Of a DNA stretch of 64,000 nucleotides, positions 12,678 to 24,600 are shown piece by piece (within the stretch, counting starts at the first letter, position 1; the number at the start of each line of letters is the position of its first letter). Position numbers and translations under genes: made by a program. Under the pieces are notes generated by a model that worked only from the letters and a program-made list of their open reading frames with translations, searched no databases and had not been told where the DNA came from. Source of the stretch: Mesocentrotus franciscanus (Eukaryota; Echinodermata; Echinoidea; Camarodonta; Strongylocentrotidae); NCBI GenBank assembly GCA_037976565.1, contig CP137675.1, forward strand, positions 31,633,820 to 31,697,819. Reading direction: 5' to 3'.

Positions 12678-13221
12678 TTAAAGGGACTTGGTAACATTGT
12701 TCAGATGAGAGAGAGTGGTGCTGAGGTAATGACTTCAATGCTAGATGTAGAATTAAAGATAATCTGAAAATTTGAGTGAAAACGGACCATTATTAATGAT
12801 ACAAATGGGGAAAAACTGATCTGATCGATTCCTTAATTCTCCCAACTATATTATTACAATTTAATTACAGTTTAGTTGAATGTAAATTGTCACAAAGCAA
12901 TAAATTGGCTCTATATACCATACCAGACACTTAAGTATTGAAAACATCTTAGTAGCCTGTTTTATGTCTTTTTTTCATGGAAAAACGGTTGGGAAAATTC
13001 AAAAATGGTTGGGAGAATTTACTGTTAATCACTGTTAGAGGGTGTTGACCAGTGATGCCTTGAAAGAAAACCTTAGATATCTTTGTGGTTTGAGAATTTT
13101 TTCAGGATTTTTTGCATGTCAGAGGGTTAGTACAGTAGAAGGAATATAATAAGTAACATTTTATACAAAAATTATGCAATTTTTTTCATCAACCTTCAAC
13201 AATGTTACCGAGTCACTTTAA
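12678..13221. mobile_element. TTAA-flanked MITE nested in a repeat
   Basis: The element occupies 12,682-13,217 between two TTAA copies (12,678-12,681 and 13,218-13,221). Its inverted ends read AGGGACTTGGTAACATTGTT and, on the other strand, AGTGACTCGGTAACATTGTT. The homologous position at 40,962-40,965 holds a single TTAA with no insertion, so the target duplication is read directly. TTAA duplication is characteristic of piggyBac-type elements. No transposase is encoded. Confidence 0.85.
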
Positions 13222-14019
13222 GGATGAGAATGTTTAAGTCTATCTCTCTCAGCTAATTCCTGCTAAATGTGGACTCAACCAAGCGCAATCAACTGTTAAA
13301 CGAATTTGTCATGAGTCCTGAAATTTCAATTTGTTGGCTGCATGTCATAGAAGTATCAAAGAGCAGCAATGGCGAACGATTGTCCCTAAAATTCAACAAT
13401 CGTTGCTTTGTTTGCTTTTCCCTAAAAATTACCATGAGACATCAAGCTACATTGAAGTATGATCGACAGACATGATATTAGTCTTGTTCAGACGGAGGAA
13501 AGTTACCCTAGGGTAAAGGTCGTGTTAAGAGCTAGTCGGGGTAAATATGGCGGGCCAAGCATGCCACTATCCGTACAACTATACAACTATAGGACTATAC
13601 GTCTACCCAGCCGGCCAATCAGAACGCAGGAAACTGTACAACTATACCAGTGGCGGATTCAGGGGGCACAGGGGGCACGTGCCTCCGCGGTAAAAAAAAA
13701 GGGGGAAGGGGGAAGGGGAAAAAGAAAGATGGAGAAAAGGAGAAAAAGCGGGGGAAGAAAAAGGAGGGGCAAAAGGGAAGAGAGAAAGAAGAAGAAAAGA
13801 GGGAGGAGAGAAAAAAAGAGGATAAAAAGGAGGAGGAAAGGAAGAAAGGGGAAGAGAGAGAGGAGAGAAAAGGCGGAAAAGGGAAATAATAAGAAGGGAA
13901 AAGAAAGAATTGGGGATGATATTATAAGAAGGTGTTTTTTCAGGGAAAGGGGCGGGGGGCACGCAATTTTGCAGTGTGCATAACATAGGATCCCACTTGC
14001 CAGGCGGGGGGGGGGAACT

Positions 14020-14335
14020 GAATTCAGACAAGGATTAAGAGTCGAAAGAAGTACAACGAATCGTCTTCTTTCTCTAATAATTTAATGAAAAGGTCAAAGC
14101 TTCCGCGCTTCGCGCGGGAAGGGGAAACAAAATTCAGACAAGGATTAAGAGTAAAGAACGTACAACGAATCGTCTTCTTTCTCGAATAATTTAATGAATC
14201 GTCAAAGCTTCTGCGCTTTGCGCGGGAGGGGGAAAACTGAATTTAGACAAGGATTAAGAGTAGAGAACGGAACAACGAATCGTCTCCTTTCTCTCTAATA
14301 ATTTAATGAAACGTGAAAGCTTCGACGTGGTGACT
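14020..14335. repeat. Three tandem units of about 105 bp
   Basis: Three copies of a unit holding ATTCAGACAAGGATTAAGAG and a downstream AACGAATCGTCT block, each ending near a GC-rich CGCGCTTCGCGCGGGA patch. They sit in the central, non-inverted part of the foldback element. Confidence 0.75.
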
Positions 14336-14339
14336 CCAC

Positions 14340-14612
14340 CCAACATCCCCCTCTCTCTCTTTCTCTTACTCCCCCCTCTTCTTTCAGGCTCTTACCCCCT
14401 CTCTCTCTCTCCTCTCTTTCATCCCCTGTTTCTTTTGTTTCCCTTTTCTCTTCTTTTTTTTCATTTTCTCCTTTTCTTTTTCTTTCTTTTCTTTTATTTC
14501 CTCTCCTTCCTCTTTTTCTTTTTTTTTTCTTTCTTTCTTCTCTTCTCTTTCTTTTTTTTTCTTTTTCTTTTTTTTTTCTTTCCCTTTCCCTCTCATCTTT
14601 CCCCTTCCCCCT
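14340..14612. repeat. Pyrimidine-rich low-complexity tract
   Basis: About 270 bp almost free of purines on the plus strand, within the foldback element. Frames through it translate to Phe/Leu/Ser-rich or Lys/Glu-rich strings and are not genes. Confidence 0.85.
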
Positions 14613-16383
14613 TTCTCATTTTTTCCGACAGCAGCACAGTTTTACCGCCAATATCCTGACAGGTGTGGGATGTCACACCCCACCCCCCCTTAAGCGACGC
14701 CCCTGGTTATTATCCCATTATTCTTTTTAAAGAAATGCAATTCATCATGCTCTCGCACCTCTGTTCTATCGTTATTTAAATCTCTTTCATTTCTTTTCCT
14801 TTCTCCTTTAACTCAAAAAAATTCTCTCTTCCCCCCTGTTTTCCATTTCTTTTTGTGGTTCTTCTTGTGCATTTTTTATTTATTTTTTTTTGGGGGCTAC
14901 ACGCCTGGCAAGAGGGACCCCATATTATGCACACTGCAAAATTGCGTGCCCCCTTCCGCCCCTTTCCCGGTAAAAAAAAACACCTTCTTATAATATCATC
15001 CCCCTTTCTTTCTTTTCCCTTCTCATTATTCTCCTTTTCCCCCTTTTCTCTTCTCCGTCTCTTCTCCTTTCTTCCTTTTCCGCCTTTTCTCTCCTCTCTC
15101 TCTCTTCCCCTTTCTTCCCCCTTTTTCTCCTCTTCCCTTTTCTCTCCTCCCTCTTTTCTTCTTCTTTCTCTCTTCCCTTTTCTTTTTTCCCCTCCTTTTT
15201 CTCCTTGGCTCCCTTTTTCTTTCCCCCTTCCCCCTTTGCTTTTTACCAGGGGCACGTGCCCCCTGTGCCCCCCCCCCCTGAATCCGCCACTGGTATAGTT
15301 GTATAGATGTACAGTTTCCTGCGTTCTGATTTGCCGGCTGGATAGACGTATAGTCGTGTAGTTGTATAGTTGTACGGATAGTGGCATGCTTGGCCCGCCA
15401 TATACCCCGCCATATTTACCCCGACTAGCTCTTAACACGACCTTTACCCTAGGGTAACTTGCCTCCGTCTAGACAAGACTACTGTCTTGAAAAAGTGAGA
15501 AAACATTGGAACTCGAATGAATAAGAGATAATGCGATCATGTAAACAAGTGCATTTTGTCAATGTTAATCCTCCAGTACAAAAATACCCAAGCAAAACTC
15601 GGGCAGATGCAAATAGAGGTAAACTTAAAGACAATAATTTATAACATATTGTCTATTGTCATGATTGTTTCCTCTACTTATTTCTTTTTCCTATTTAATT
15701 TTATTTAAAATATATATTCTAATGTTCCCTTGTATTGATAAAGTTCATTTATTTTCATTTTTTGGAGAGGGCGTGGTTAACAAAATAACAACTTCTTTAA
15801 CATGAAATGACTCAAATTTAGTTTAATCATAATCAAACAGATATCTGAAGTTGTTAGAATCTTACTATTTGCTTAATCTTGTTGAAAATCATAATATTTC
15901 CTGACAAATTCCAATATTTCTTGATTCGTTTTCATTTTAATAGTCCGGCGTCCGCGTCCATCACCTACCTTATATATGGCAACCAGACAGATCATTATAC
16001 CCCGAGGGACATATTAAACAGGAAGTAATCATTTGAAGTTATGAAAACCTTTTTTTAATTCATCAAATTGTAAACAAATTGTAAACAAGTAAATAAACAG
16101 GGGAACCTCCTAGAAATCCAAGGCCTATCATAAATTTATGCTGGAAAAAGTCACAGATTTTAAATGATATCCTGTCAAAAATTATACACATAATCGCACG
16201 ACTTGAGTTTGAAAAATTCGACTTTTCTTCAGCGTATACAAGAATTAAGATCAGTTAGAGAAAAGACATCTTTAAGTCTCCAGCGGTAAGACAATAACAA
16301 GCACAATTTAAGATCAATCTAAGACGTGTTCATAGTGTCTCGACCATAAGCTAGTGGTAAGATATTGGAGCTCTTAGCCAGAC

Positions 16384-16547
16384 CAGGGCCCCGTCTTACA
16401 AAGAGTTACGATTGATCCAAATCAATCGTAAGTCCTCCAATCAATCGCAAGTTTGCAGTCTCCCATCTCTTATGTACACAGTTACGATTGATATCAATCG
16501 CAAATAAGTTGCGATTGATATCAACTCTTTGTAAGACGGGCCCCTGG
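16384..16547. mobile_element. 164-bp MITE with near-perfect TIRs
   Basis: Ends are inverted copies of CAGGGGCCCGTCTTACAAAG followed by AGTT(A/G)CGATTGAT. The interior contains further GATTGATATCAATCG palindromes. A related terminus starts at 63,963 and runs off the window. Confidence 0.75.
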
Positions 16548-16654
16548 GTGGTTTTACGCAGAAGCATCGTTTCAAACTTTGCAATTTTCGAGTGACTAGA
16601 TTTTACACTCATACCTTTTCTGTCCCTCTGATGTATGCACTGTTCTGTCTATCC

Positions 16655-16860
16655 GCTCCCCTTTCAATCTCTCTCTCTCTCTCTCTCTCTCCCTCTCTGC
16701 TCTCGCTCTCTACGTCTACCACGTCCTCCATGTCCCACTCTGGTTATATTCACCCCCTTTTTCGCCTGCATTTCTCTGTTTCCCTTCTTTCTATTGCTCG
16801 TTATCTCTCTCTCTCTTTCCCCCTCCCCTTCTCTCACTCTCTCTCCTGTAACCCCCGCAT
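16655..16860. repeat. (CT)n-rich low-complexity
   Basis: CT dinucleotide runs interspersed with short pyrimidine-rich sequence. No gene. Confidence 0.8.
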
Positions 16861-17284
16861 ACACAAGCGCCTACGTACACGCTTACACGTCCATATACCT
16901 AAACACCCCCTCCAACGCACCAGCCGTATCACCTCCCTGGTTACAGTAAGGAGCTTGAGCTTCCTTTATTGCTTATTAAAGGGATTGGGTAACTTTGTCT
17001 CAGATTCTGAAACAAAATCTGTCTGATTATCAAGATATTTATGATTGGAAATCGAAATCAATTTTTGCGTTTTTTCTAACGGGTTTCATAACACTACAGT
17101 CTATTGGGGGAAATGAGTATGGTAAAACTGGTCACTCAAAGATTTTTACTTTTTTGAGGCACTTCATGATCATTTTGAAGCGCAATTTTTCAGGGCTTCA
17201 TTATTACACCAAATCACAGATACTGATAACACGTAGGGCCATGCATCTCAGATTTAACATTGTTAATGAGTTATAGAGTACCAA

Positions 17285-17662
17285 AGCTTTGACATCACAT
17301 AAATCTATTTTTAGAATTGCTCAATTTGAACTTCATTTTCCGAAAGAGCATCAAAAATGATGTCCAACTGTTGAAAGCCAATTGAATATGTTAAGTATTG
17401 GCTTATATATGACCATCCAAATAAATAGATTTCAACAGGAAATCACTGTTATTTTGCTCTGATTCGTAATGTTATGAACCAGAGCAAAATAACAGTGATT
17501 TCCTATTGAAATAAATTCATTTGGATGGGCATATCTCAGCCAATACTTAATATATTCAATTTGTTTTCAACATTTGGACATTAATTTTGATGCTCTGTCT
17601 GAAAACGAAGTTCAAATTTGGAAACTCTAAAAATAGTTTTTTGATGACGTCATACTCGACCA
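17285..17662. repeat. Inverted repeat (foldback), arms about 180 bp
   Basis: About 17,285-17,465 is inverted at about 17,480-17,660. The centre is AGCAAAATAACAGTGATTTC and its complement around a short loop. The left flank (16,979 onward) begins TTAAAGGGATTGGGTAACTT, resembling the TTAA-flanked MITE ends at 12.68 kb, so the whole may be a related element of about 0.7 kb. Confidence 0.65.
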
Positions 17663-17879
17663 CTCTTTAAGGCTTTGCCATTGGTAACATGAAATAAAAC
17701 CCAGATCATTGCAGTGATATATCACTGATGGATCTGCTTTTGAGAATAAATGCAAATTCATTTCAACAGTGTACCTACTTCGTTTCTTGTTTATTCATTC
17801 TTTGTCAAACATATCCTGCCCTCGAACTTGTGTCATCCGAACTTTCTTGTCCAAACTTTCTCATTCTTTCTATTTTTCT

Positions 17880-17945
17880 TGTGCGCCTCGGAATAGCATT
17901 GTCTAGATAGACGGCGCTATACAAATGCCTATTATTTGCATTGTA
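17880..17945 (+). repeat. SINE-like 3' tail fragment
   Basis: Contains GGCGCTATACAAATGCCTAT, the kind of tail seen on several deuterostome SINEs. The upstream part has no clear pol III boxes, so only a tail fragment is claimed. Confidence 0.35.
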
Positions 17946-18423
17946 GGCCTTTCATTGTTTGCTTTCAGATAATACTGGAATGTTTGAAGTTATCTGTAAA
18001 TATTAGCTTTAATTTGTAAGTAGATTTATGAAAGCAAATCTAGTAAGTACTGTTAGAGATGAGGGTGATTGAATAAATTAAAAGACCAGGATCTACGTCG
18101 ACATTTTATACAACAAATAATACACATCATAATGACATAATGTAATTATACACTCTCGGTAACTTCGAAACATTATCAGGCTGTTTAAAAATTAATTCAT
18201 GTTGACAATTCCTACCGACGCCCTCACTCATGTGTATTATTTGTATACTGATTTGATGTAGTAACTGATGATCAATCTGCCTCACACTTTTGAAGCATCT
18301 TTATTGTAATTCCAGTCGATGTGGAGATAACATGCAGAATGGCCCTATCAGGGAAAACAAAATACTGGACTAAAATTTTAGGTTTCAATCACAGTTTCAA
18401 GTGTAACTTTAAGTAAAAGAAGT

Positions 18424-20815
18424 ATGCATACATTTTATTTTTATATCGAGAAATTAAGAACAATATTTATTAATAAACCAACTAGGATTACAAATGTAAC
18501 ACATACTATAATTGATATTATCTTTATAAGGCTTCTACGTGGTACAATAGCTTCCAAAATAATCAATACAAAAAATGATTTTTTTTTTTTTTTCTTCTTG
18601 TTTTTGTTTTTGTTTTTTTGTTGAAATACTGATAACGATAACGATTGATAACGGTAATCAATCCTTATTTTTTAATCAAACAATTTTCAAGAGATTTTAG
18701 AAATTGTTCGTTCATTAAAATGCAGTAAATCTAGCGGCTATGATGAATTAAGTGAATCTTTATTAAAACAAATGATTCACTTCATAGCTTCCCCGTTATC
18801 ACATATCTTTAATATCGACCCACTAAAAATTGCGAAAATAATTCCGATATATAAAAAGGATGATCAATCTAAAATTGCAAACTACCGACCAATTTCTTTA
18901 CTACCAAGCATTTCAAAAATATTAGAAAAAAAATAGTGTATAAACGATTATATTCTTCCTTAAATATGAATCACTTATACATTCCTAATTAATATGGATT
19001 TAGAGAGAATCACTCTACTGATTATGCTATTCTACAATTATGTGACAAAATAACTGATTCCCTCTCTAAAAAGAACACACTGTAGGTGTTTTTATGGACT
19101 TATCGAAGGCATTCGATACCATGGACCATCGTATATCAATTCGTAAATTAAAAGCATATGGAGTTAGAGGGACTGTACCTGCTTGGTTTGAAAACTATTT
19201 GCGTAATATACATCAATTTGTTATTTTTAAATCTAAAACATCTAATATTTCTACCGTAAAGTTCAGAGTACAACAAGGCTCTATATTAGGTCCCTTACTG
19301 TTTTTAGTATATATGAATGATATTGTTAATGCATCACCACTTCTAACATACATTTTGTTCGCAGACGATACTAACGTATTTTATTCACATAAAGACTTAA
19401 GAATTCTTTTTACAACCCTTAATTTAGAATTAAATAAGTTATCATCTAGGTTTAAATCCAATAAACTCTCTTAATATCAATAAAACTAATTGTATTTATT
19501 TCAAAAACATACACTCTAAACATGTACTTCATTATAATATTTTTATAGACGACATGCCCATAATTGAAAAAGAAGTTACAAAATGCTTAAGTGTATTGCT
19601 TGATTCAAATCTTGGAATAGTCATATTAACAACATTTGCATATTAGTCTCGAGAGGCAGAGGCATTCTATATAAATTATTATATTCTTGATTAATGAAAT
19701 CCTGTTCAGTGATTGGTCAACATAGCATCATGTGACCAAACATAATATTGCTATGATATCACTGATAAGAAAAATGTGCTATACCGTGACGTCATCCATG
19801 GTATAGTGCACTATACCATGGCACTATACCATGGATGACGTCATAGATATTACCTTCCAAGGCACTATGCATTCAGCGAGCGTACGGGATTTCAGAGGCC
19901 TCCAGCGGGCAACTCCTACGGTGTCACGGCGCTCACGCTGTGCAATTTACGCTGAGCCGCAGTAACTGCACTACACTACAGCAGTATCTTGTATATAGCT
20001 CCAGCTTTTGGTCTTGAATTTTGTTGATTCCTCGGTGACAGAAATTATTATTATTAATAGGTGATCCGTCGCGTAGCGATCCAACGGATCACCTCTTAAT
20101 TATTATTATTTTTATGAAGGTTGGTTTGAAAAATATAAAACAAATATATCATGCACTATTTCAAGCTACGAGTGAAATTATGGATTCCTCGGCGACAGAA
20201 ATAGTGCTATTCCTGCCACCTCGATCCATAATGTCAACTAGAGCCTCTCAGGGCATGGTATATTTGTTAAAAATATTATCTATCACAAAAGTCACTATTT
20301 TTGCGTTACAACTCTTTCATTTTGTCATACATATCATATTTGTAAAATAGTATGGGGTAATAGTAATAGGATGAAAATTATGTTAATATATCGTCTTCAA
20401 AAGAAATCACTCCGTCTTAGTACACATTCATATTATTTAGCCCATACTGATCCATACTGAATATTATATATACTAAAAAAATTAAAAATCGCTGATATTC
20501 ACATTTTTCAAACTGCAATCTGTATGTATAAATTTAAATAGATAATATACCTTTCGCATTTCGAAATATTTTTGTTTACAATAGTAATATACATTCTTAT
20601 CCTACACGACACTCATCCGACTTCCATTAAACTAACCCAAAAATTATTATGGCCTATAAATCGATAAGGCACTATATGGTCCAGATATTTGAAATGCTTT
20701 ACCTGACAATATTAAACACTCTGCTTCTCTTTATTCATTGAAAGCCTCGATTAAAAAATATTTAATATCCAAATATTCAAAAACATTAGAAGAGTCTTAA
20801 CGATTTGAATCGTTT
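18424..20815 (+). pseudogene. Decayed non-LTR retrotransposon (LINE) with reverse transcriptase
   Basis: Pieces of one LINE protein can be followed in several frames. At 18,470-18,540 there is an endonuclease-end-like NKPTRITN. At 18,700-18,930 there is a stretch with CSKSSGYDELSESLL and NYRPISLLPSISKILEK. The best-preserved block is 19,094-19,474, with MDLSKAFDTMDH (RT motif A), VQQGSILGPLLFLVYMNDI and the catalytic LFADDTNVF. The C-terminal region resumes at about 20,280 (SYISY, WGNSN, LQKKSLRLSTHSYYLAHT) and ends about 20,800 (ALPDNIKHSASLYSLKASIK). Stops and frameshifts are frequent, so this copy is dead. An insertion interrupts it at about 19,690-20,280. The type resembles CR1/Jockey-like elements. 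The exact clade was not determined. Confidence 0.85.
19690..20280. mobile_element. Palindrome-bearing insertion within the LINE
   Basis: LINE protein similarity stops at about 19,690 and resumes near 20,280. Between them lie a perfect 26-bp palindrome (19,796-19,821), 22-bp inverted arms each holding TGACGTCA (19,787-19,808 and 19,822-19,843), and a hairpin AGGTGATCCGT/ACGGATCACCT (20,059-20,069 and 20,084-20,094) flanked by ATT repeats. The exact ends were not resolved. Confidence 0.5.
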
Positions 20816-21285
20816 GTTTATATAAATTAATTTTAGATAACCAATTCACGAACAATGCGAATCGACCACTTACTTCACCTGCACACACCCACTTGCACAC
20901 ACCTTTTTTCTTCTTATTTTACTTTCTTTCCACTTTTTATTTAAATACTTCCTGAAAAAAACTTTATACGTGACAATCTATTATCCAACATAGTCCTATA
21001 ACATCGTCATGTACCCCCTACCCCGCCCCTTCCCGGCTGCTATCAGGATTCAATCATTCATGCTAATTATGATAGTTAGCCTCTGCATTTATATTGATTC
21101 TTTGACTTACCTCCATACTTTCAAGTTTTCAATTATACAGTATATATATATATATGCATTTTTTGGTGTGTATTTCAGTTGTCACTCTTTATGAAAATCA
21201 ATTATATTATATACTATTATTGTTATTTGAATGTTCTGTATTTGATTTTTCAATAACTGCAGAAACATCTGCTATTTTTTTTTGT
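20816..21285. other. Non-coding stretch after the LINE
   Basis: AT-rich sequence, possibly LINE 3' untranslated remnant, with a TA run near 21,140. No gene seen. Confidence 0.35.
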
Positions 21286-21360
21286 TTAAACCTCTTGACT
21301 TGATACCTTTGCTGTTGGCACTGGTTTCTCTGTCAGACTCATCTTCGCCCTCTCCGCCTT

Positions 21361-21605
21361 CTACTCCAGCTCCTCACGTTGGTAGTGCTTGAAGACAGCT
21401 GTATCATTTCCAATTGTCATGCATCTCTCGATCAGGTTCAGAAGATTCAGTTGGTACTGCTCATCTAGTTTGGTCTTCTCTTTGGTGATGTTAGCGACCT
21501 CGTAGATGTCCCCAAATCCTGATACCCGGAGCACGGAGAGGAGAACGTCGATATTCTTTCGCTCGGCTACATCAACGTGAGTGACGACAGCAATGGGATA
21601 ACATC
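21361..21605 (-). CDS. GTPase exon 4 (G4, C-terminus)
   Basis: Acceptor GCATCATAG, then CYPIAVVTHVD (G4) and a charged helical C-terminus ending HYQREELE and TAG at 21,363-21,361. The same frame continues open for 24 codons to a TAA at 21,288-21,286. Confidence 0.8.
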
Positions 21606-24600
21606 CTATGATGCATATGCGAAAAGCATAGGAAACGTGTGGATTTTAACAACCAACATTCGAAAATGAAAATGCTTGAATTTTGCATTGATCTACTTTA
21701 ATATCTTTAGAAAAACATTATTTAGTTTAAAATAAAAAAAAATCATTTCATGTAGAACACTATGAACTCCTTATTCTATATCCCATAGAAACCATGTCCA
21801 CACTACGCAATACTTCAGTGTCATGTTCGCACATTTTACGAGATGACGGACAAAGATATTGAAATTGCCTTTCGGTTGATTTCTCGAAAGTTACTGCTAC
21901 TGTGCTGTAGACTTGAAATTTCCGTAATATTTACCCAAAAGAAATTGTAAAAATGAAAAATATAAACAATATTTATTCTGTGTGCGTTTTCATCGCTATT
22001 TGCATGCATATTTTTGTCTCCAAGCAGCATGCTTTTGTTGATTACAATGAGTAAATAACGGTATGGCCATGCCAACTATGTAAATATACTACTCATGTTG
22101 AGAACAAACTACATTGTACTATTGTTTCAATAAGATGTAGATATATTCCCTTCCCTTTCCCATGTCTTTTGTATATAATTATGAGTATCGGTTCATGTAT
22201 CCCTGTAATCTCCCTTTCCCTGTTTTAGCGTGTATTTGTATTTTATAAACCTAACTTTAGTTTGTTTAATTATGTCATTTGTAGTTTAAGGAGCTTATCC
22301 ACAACAAGCTCTGCTATTCCATAGGCTCCGCCACTATATCTCTTAAGTTTAACTGAAGGACAATTTCTGAATAGTGTGTACCGGTATGTATATTATAATC
22401 ATTGTTCAATATGTTGTTACACTCTTTGTAAAATGAGAAATTGTGGAAACCAACAAATTATCTTCTCTTATATGAGACAAAATTAAAGGGCTAAACGAAA
22501 TAAACCTGGAGTATACCTTGGTGTCGATATAGGAGATCAACCACTAGATTAAGACCTGCAAAGTCGGGCTGTCTGTCGTGAATTGCGCTACAATAAAACA
22601 AACAAACATAAACTGAGATAAATATGAAGAATGTGATGCAACCAACGTGGTCATTTTGAGTCCGATTTATTCAAAATTTCTTCCTGTCTGAAAAAAAAAG
22701 TTTAGTTTAATACTCGAAGTGTATTTAAGTAATGACCATAAGACCAGCGGTCAAAAAATTGTTCCTTATCATTTATTCTTAGTGAGATTATGCAAACGAA
22801 AATAACCCTGGTCGTTTTGAGAACAATGCTTTTTTGTTGTTGTAAAAGCGGTGAATGAAAATCAATGTGCATTTTATATTAGTAGGATAACAATTCAATT
22901 CGTACTGCGATAATGGATAGCAATATTTGATTCGATTATAAATACATATTTTTTAAATCAGGGAAATTTCATTTTCCTTATCATGGTATTTTTTTCATAA
23001 AATTTCTTAATGATTTTACAACATCTACTTTGAAAGTGATGAACTTTTTTTAGTCTTTCCAAAGGCGTATGAGAGTTTAATTTCATCTTGAAATGAAATG
23101 TTTCATCTGGATGTAATATCAGCCTTTAAAGCAACCACCGTCCAACCTTTCATAGATACCTGAAAACGAAGATCACACATGTAATCGGGTGTCCTGTGTC
23201 GAGATTTACTGCTGGTGTATTGGACATTTGTTGATCTCCTTCTTGTACCCACTGCACCTGCTGACTATAACCGCGATGGCCATCTAAATGGAAGGTGCAG
23301 ACATGGTAGAAAAAAGCCATATATTTTCATATTCATGCAAATAATGCAAGTCTTGTGAATGGCCGGGATCGCGCTAATGTTTGTCGGCAATTTCGGTCAG
23401 AACCCCCAACACATACACACACAGACACACACAAAATGTTTTAGCAATGCCTGCAGTAACGGTCAAACGTCTGGACTCAGACACAGAGAGACAGAACTGT
23501 CTCAGGTTTAAAGTAAGAATGCTTCCATCAAGAAGAAAATCCTATAGCTTATAGCAATTTACCTTTCAGTTGACTAGTCAACTGTTTAGCACTTTTACAT
23601 CAAATCTATTTTCACAATGACGGTAAAATTCTATTAAATATCGAAATGGGTGATCAGTGGAGTACCCCGGGAAGAGAGGGAGTGAATTCCACCGAGTTCC
23701 CTTTAATCAAGAAAAAATAAATTCAGACATAATTGTGCAGATATGTGAGGTAACAAAAAAGAACATGAGAAGAAGACAAGTAGGAAGTCCTGTTAGCCCA
23801 TTATAAGTTTGGTTGCTCTGCTCCCATCAGGGGCGGCCGAGCGACTTCCAAAGTGGGGGGGGGGGCACCAAGAAAAAAGGGCACTTTCTGGAAAAAAGGG
23901 CACCTACAAAGGGAAATCTCAAAGCGAAATTATACAATTGTTTAGACATTGGTATATACCCTACATTGTGATTACATTATCAGGAATTATTTCAATATTT
24001 GTTCCACTTTATACACCATACAAGATATTGCTTAAGCATCATACTTTGCAGTTTGGTGTGATGGTCTTAAAATTTATTTGGGAGCGAGCGAAGCGAGCGA
24101 GGAAAAAATTTAAGATTTGTGAGGTCGCAGTGCGAAAAATTATGTCTTAGGAAGAGGAAAAAACCCAATCCTGATGGTGTTATAAGCACATTCTCATAAC
24201 GGAAGACTGAAAAGACCCTTGTTAAGTGACATAAGTATATCATCTATAGATGCATGCGAGCGTAGCGAGCGAGCTTTGGGGGAAATTCCTCTTAGTCGCT
24301 TGAAATTAGGGGTGCGTTTAATGATGAGAGGAAAAGAGACACTTATCAGAACAGAAAAGGAGCATGTGTCAAAGTACAAGAGTAATTATCAGAGATGAAA
24401 ATGGGGCACTTCTTACACCCTCAAAAACAGGCACTCACCAGGGATGAAAAAAGTCAGTCAAGAGAATAGGAAATGGGCATTCGTCGACGAGAAATGGGCC
24501 CCATCAGATTTTGATAGGGGCATTTATAAGAGGTGAAAAGGGGCATTTATGAAAGGGGATAGGTCCCTTATTAGAAAGTAAAAGGGCACGTATCATTGTT

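Larger units (their letters stand above)
13479..15482. mobile_element. 2-kb foldback element
   Basis: About 500 bp at the left (13,480-13,990) is inverted at the right (14,930-15,482). Both ends carry TAGTCTTGT and an AGACGGAGG block, then TTACCCTAGGGTAAAGGTCG, and further in a CAGTGGCGGATTCAGG terminus and a long polypurine/polypyrimidine arm. The equivalent site in the homologous repeat near 40,705-40,720 lacks it. The long purine-rich open frames inside are compositional and not genes. Confidence 0.8.
12180..16345 (-). repeat. Repeat segment, inverted relative to 39.2-41.5 kb
   Basis: Blocks of this region match the reverse complement of 39,187-41,480 in the same order. 12,277-12,540 matches about 41,060-41,480, 12,560-13,460 matches 40,735-41,060, 15,495-15,620 matches 40,575-40,700, and 16,205-16,340 matches about 39,190-39,300. 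In this copy the homology is broken by two younger insertions (12,682-13,217 and about 13,480-15,482) that are absent from the other copy. Confidence 0.7.

Noticed and set aside
13459..15438. Long Lys/Arg/Glu-rich and Phe/Leu/Ser/Pro-rich open frames
   Set aside because: They arise from polypurine/polypyrimidine arms of the foldback element. Both strands and several frames are open together, with no conserved protein pattern.
16340..16385. tRNA-like AAGCTAGTGGTAAGAT near 16,347
   Set aside because: Resembles an A box, but there is no B box at the right spacing and no cloverleaf.
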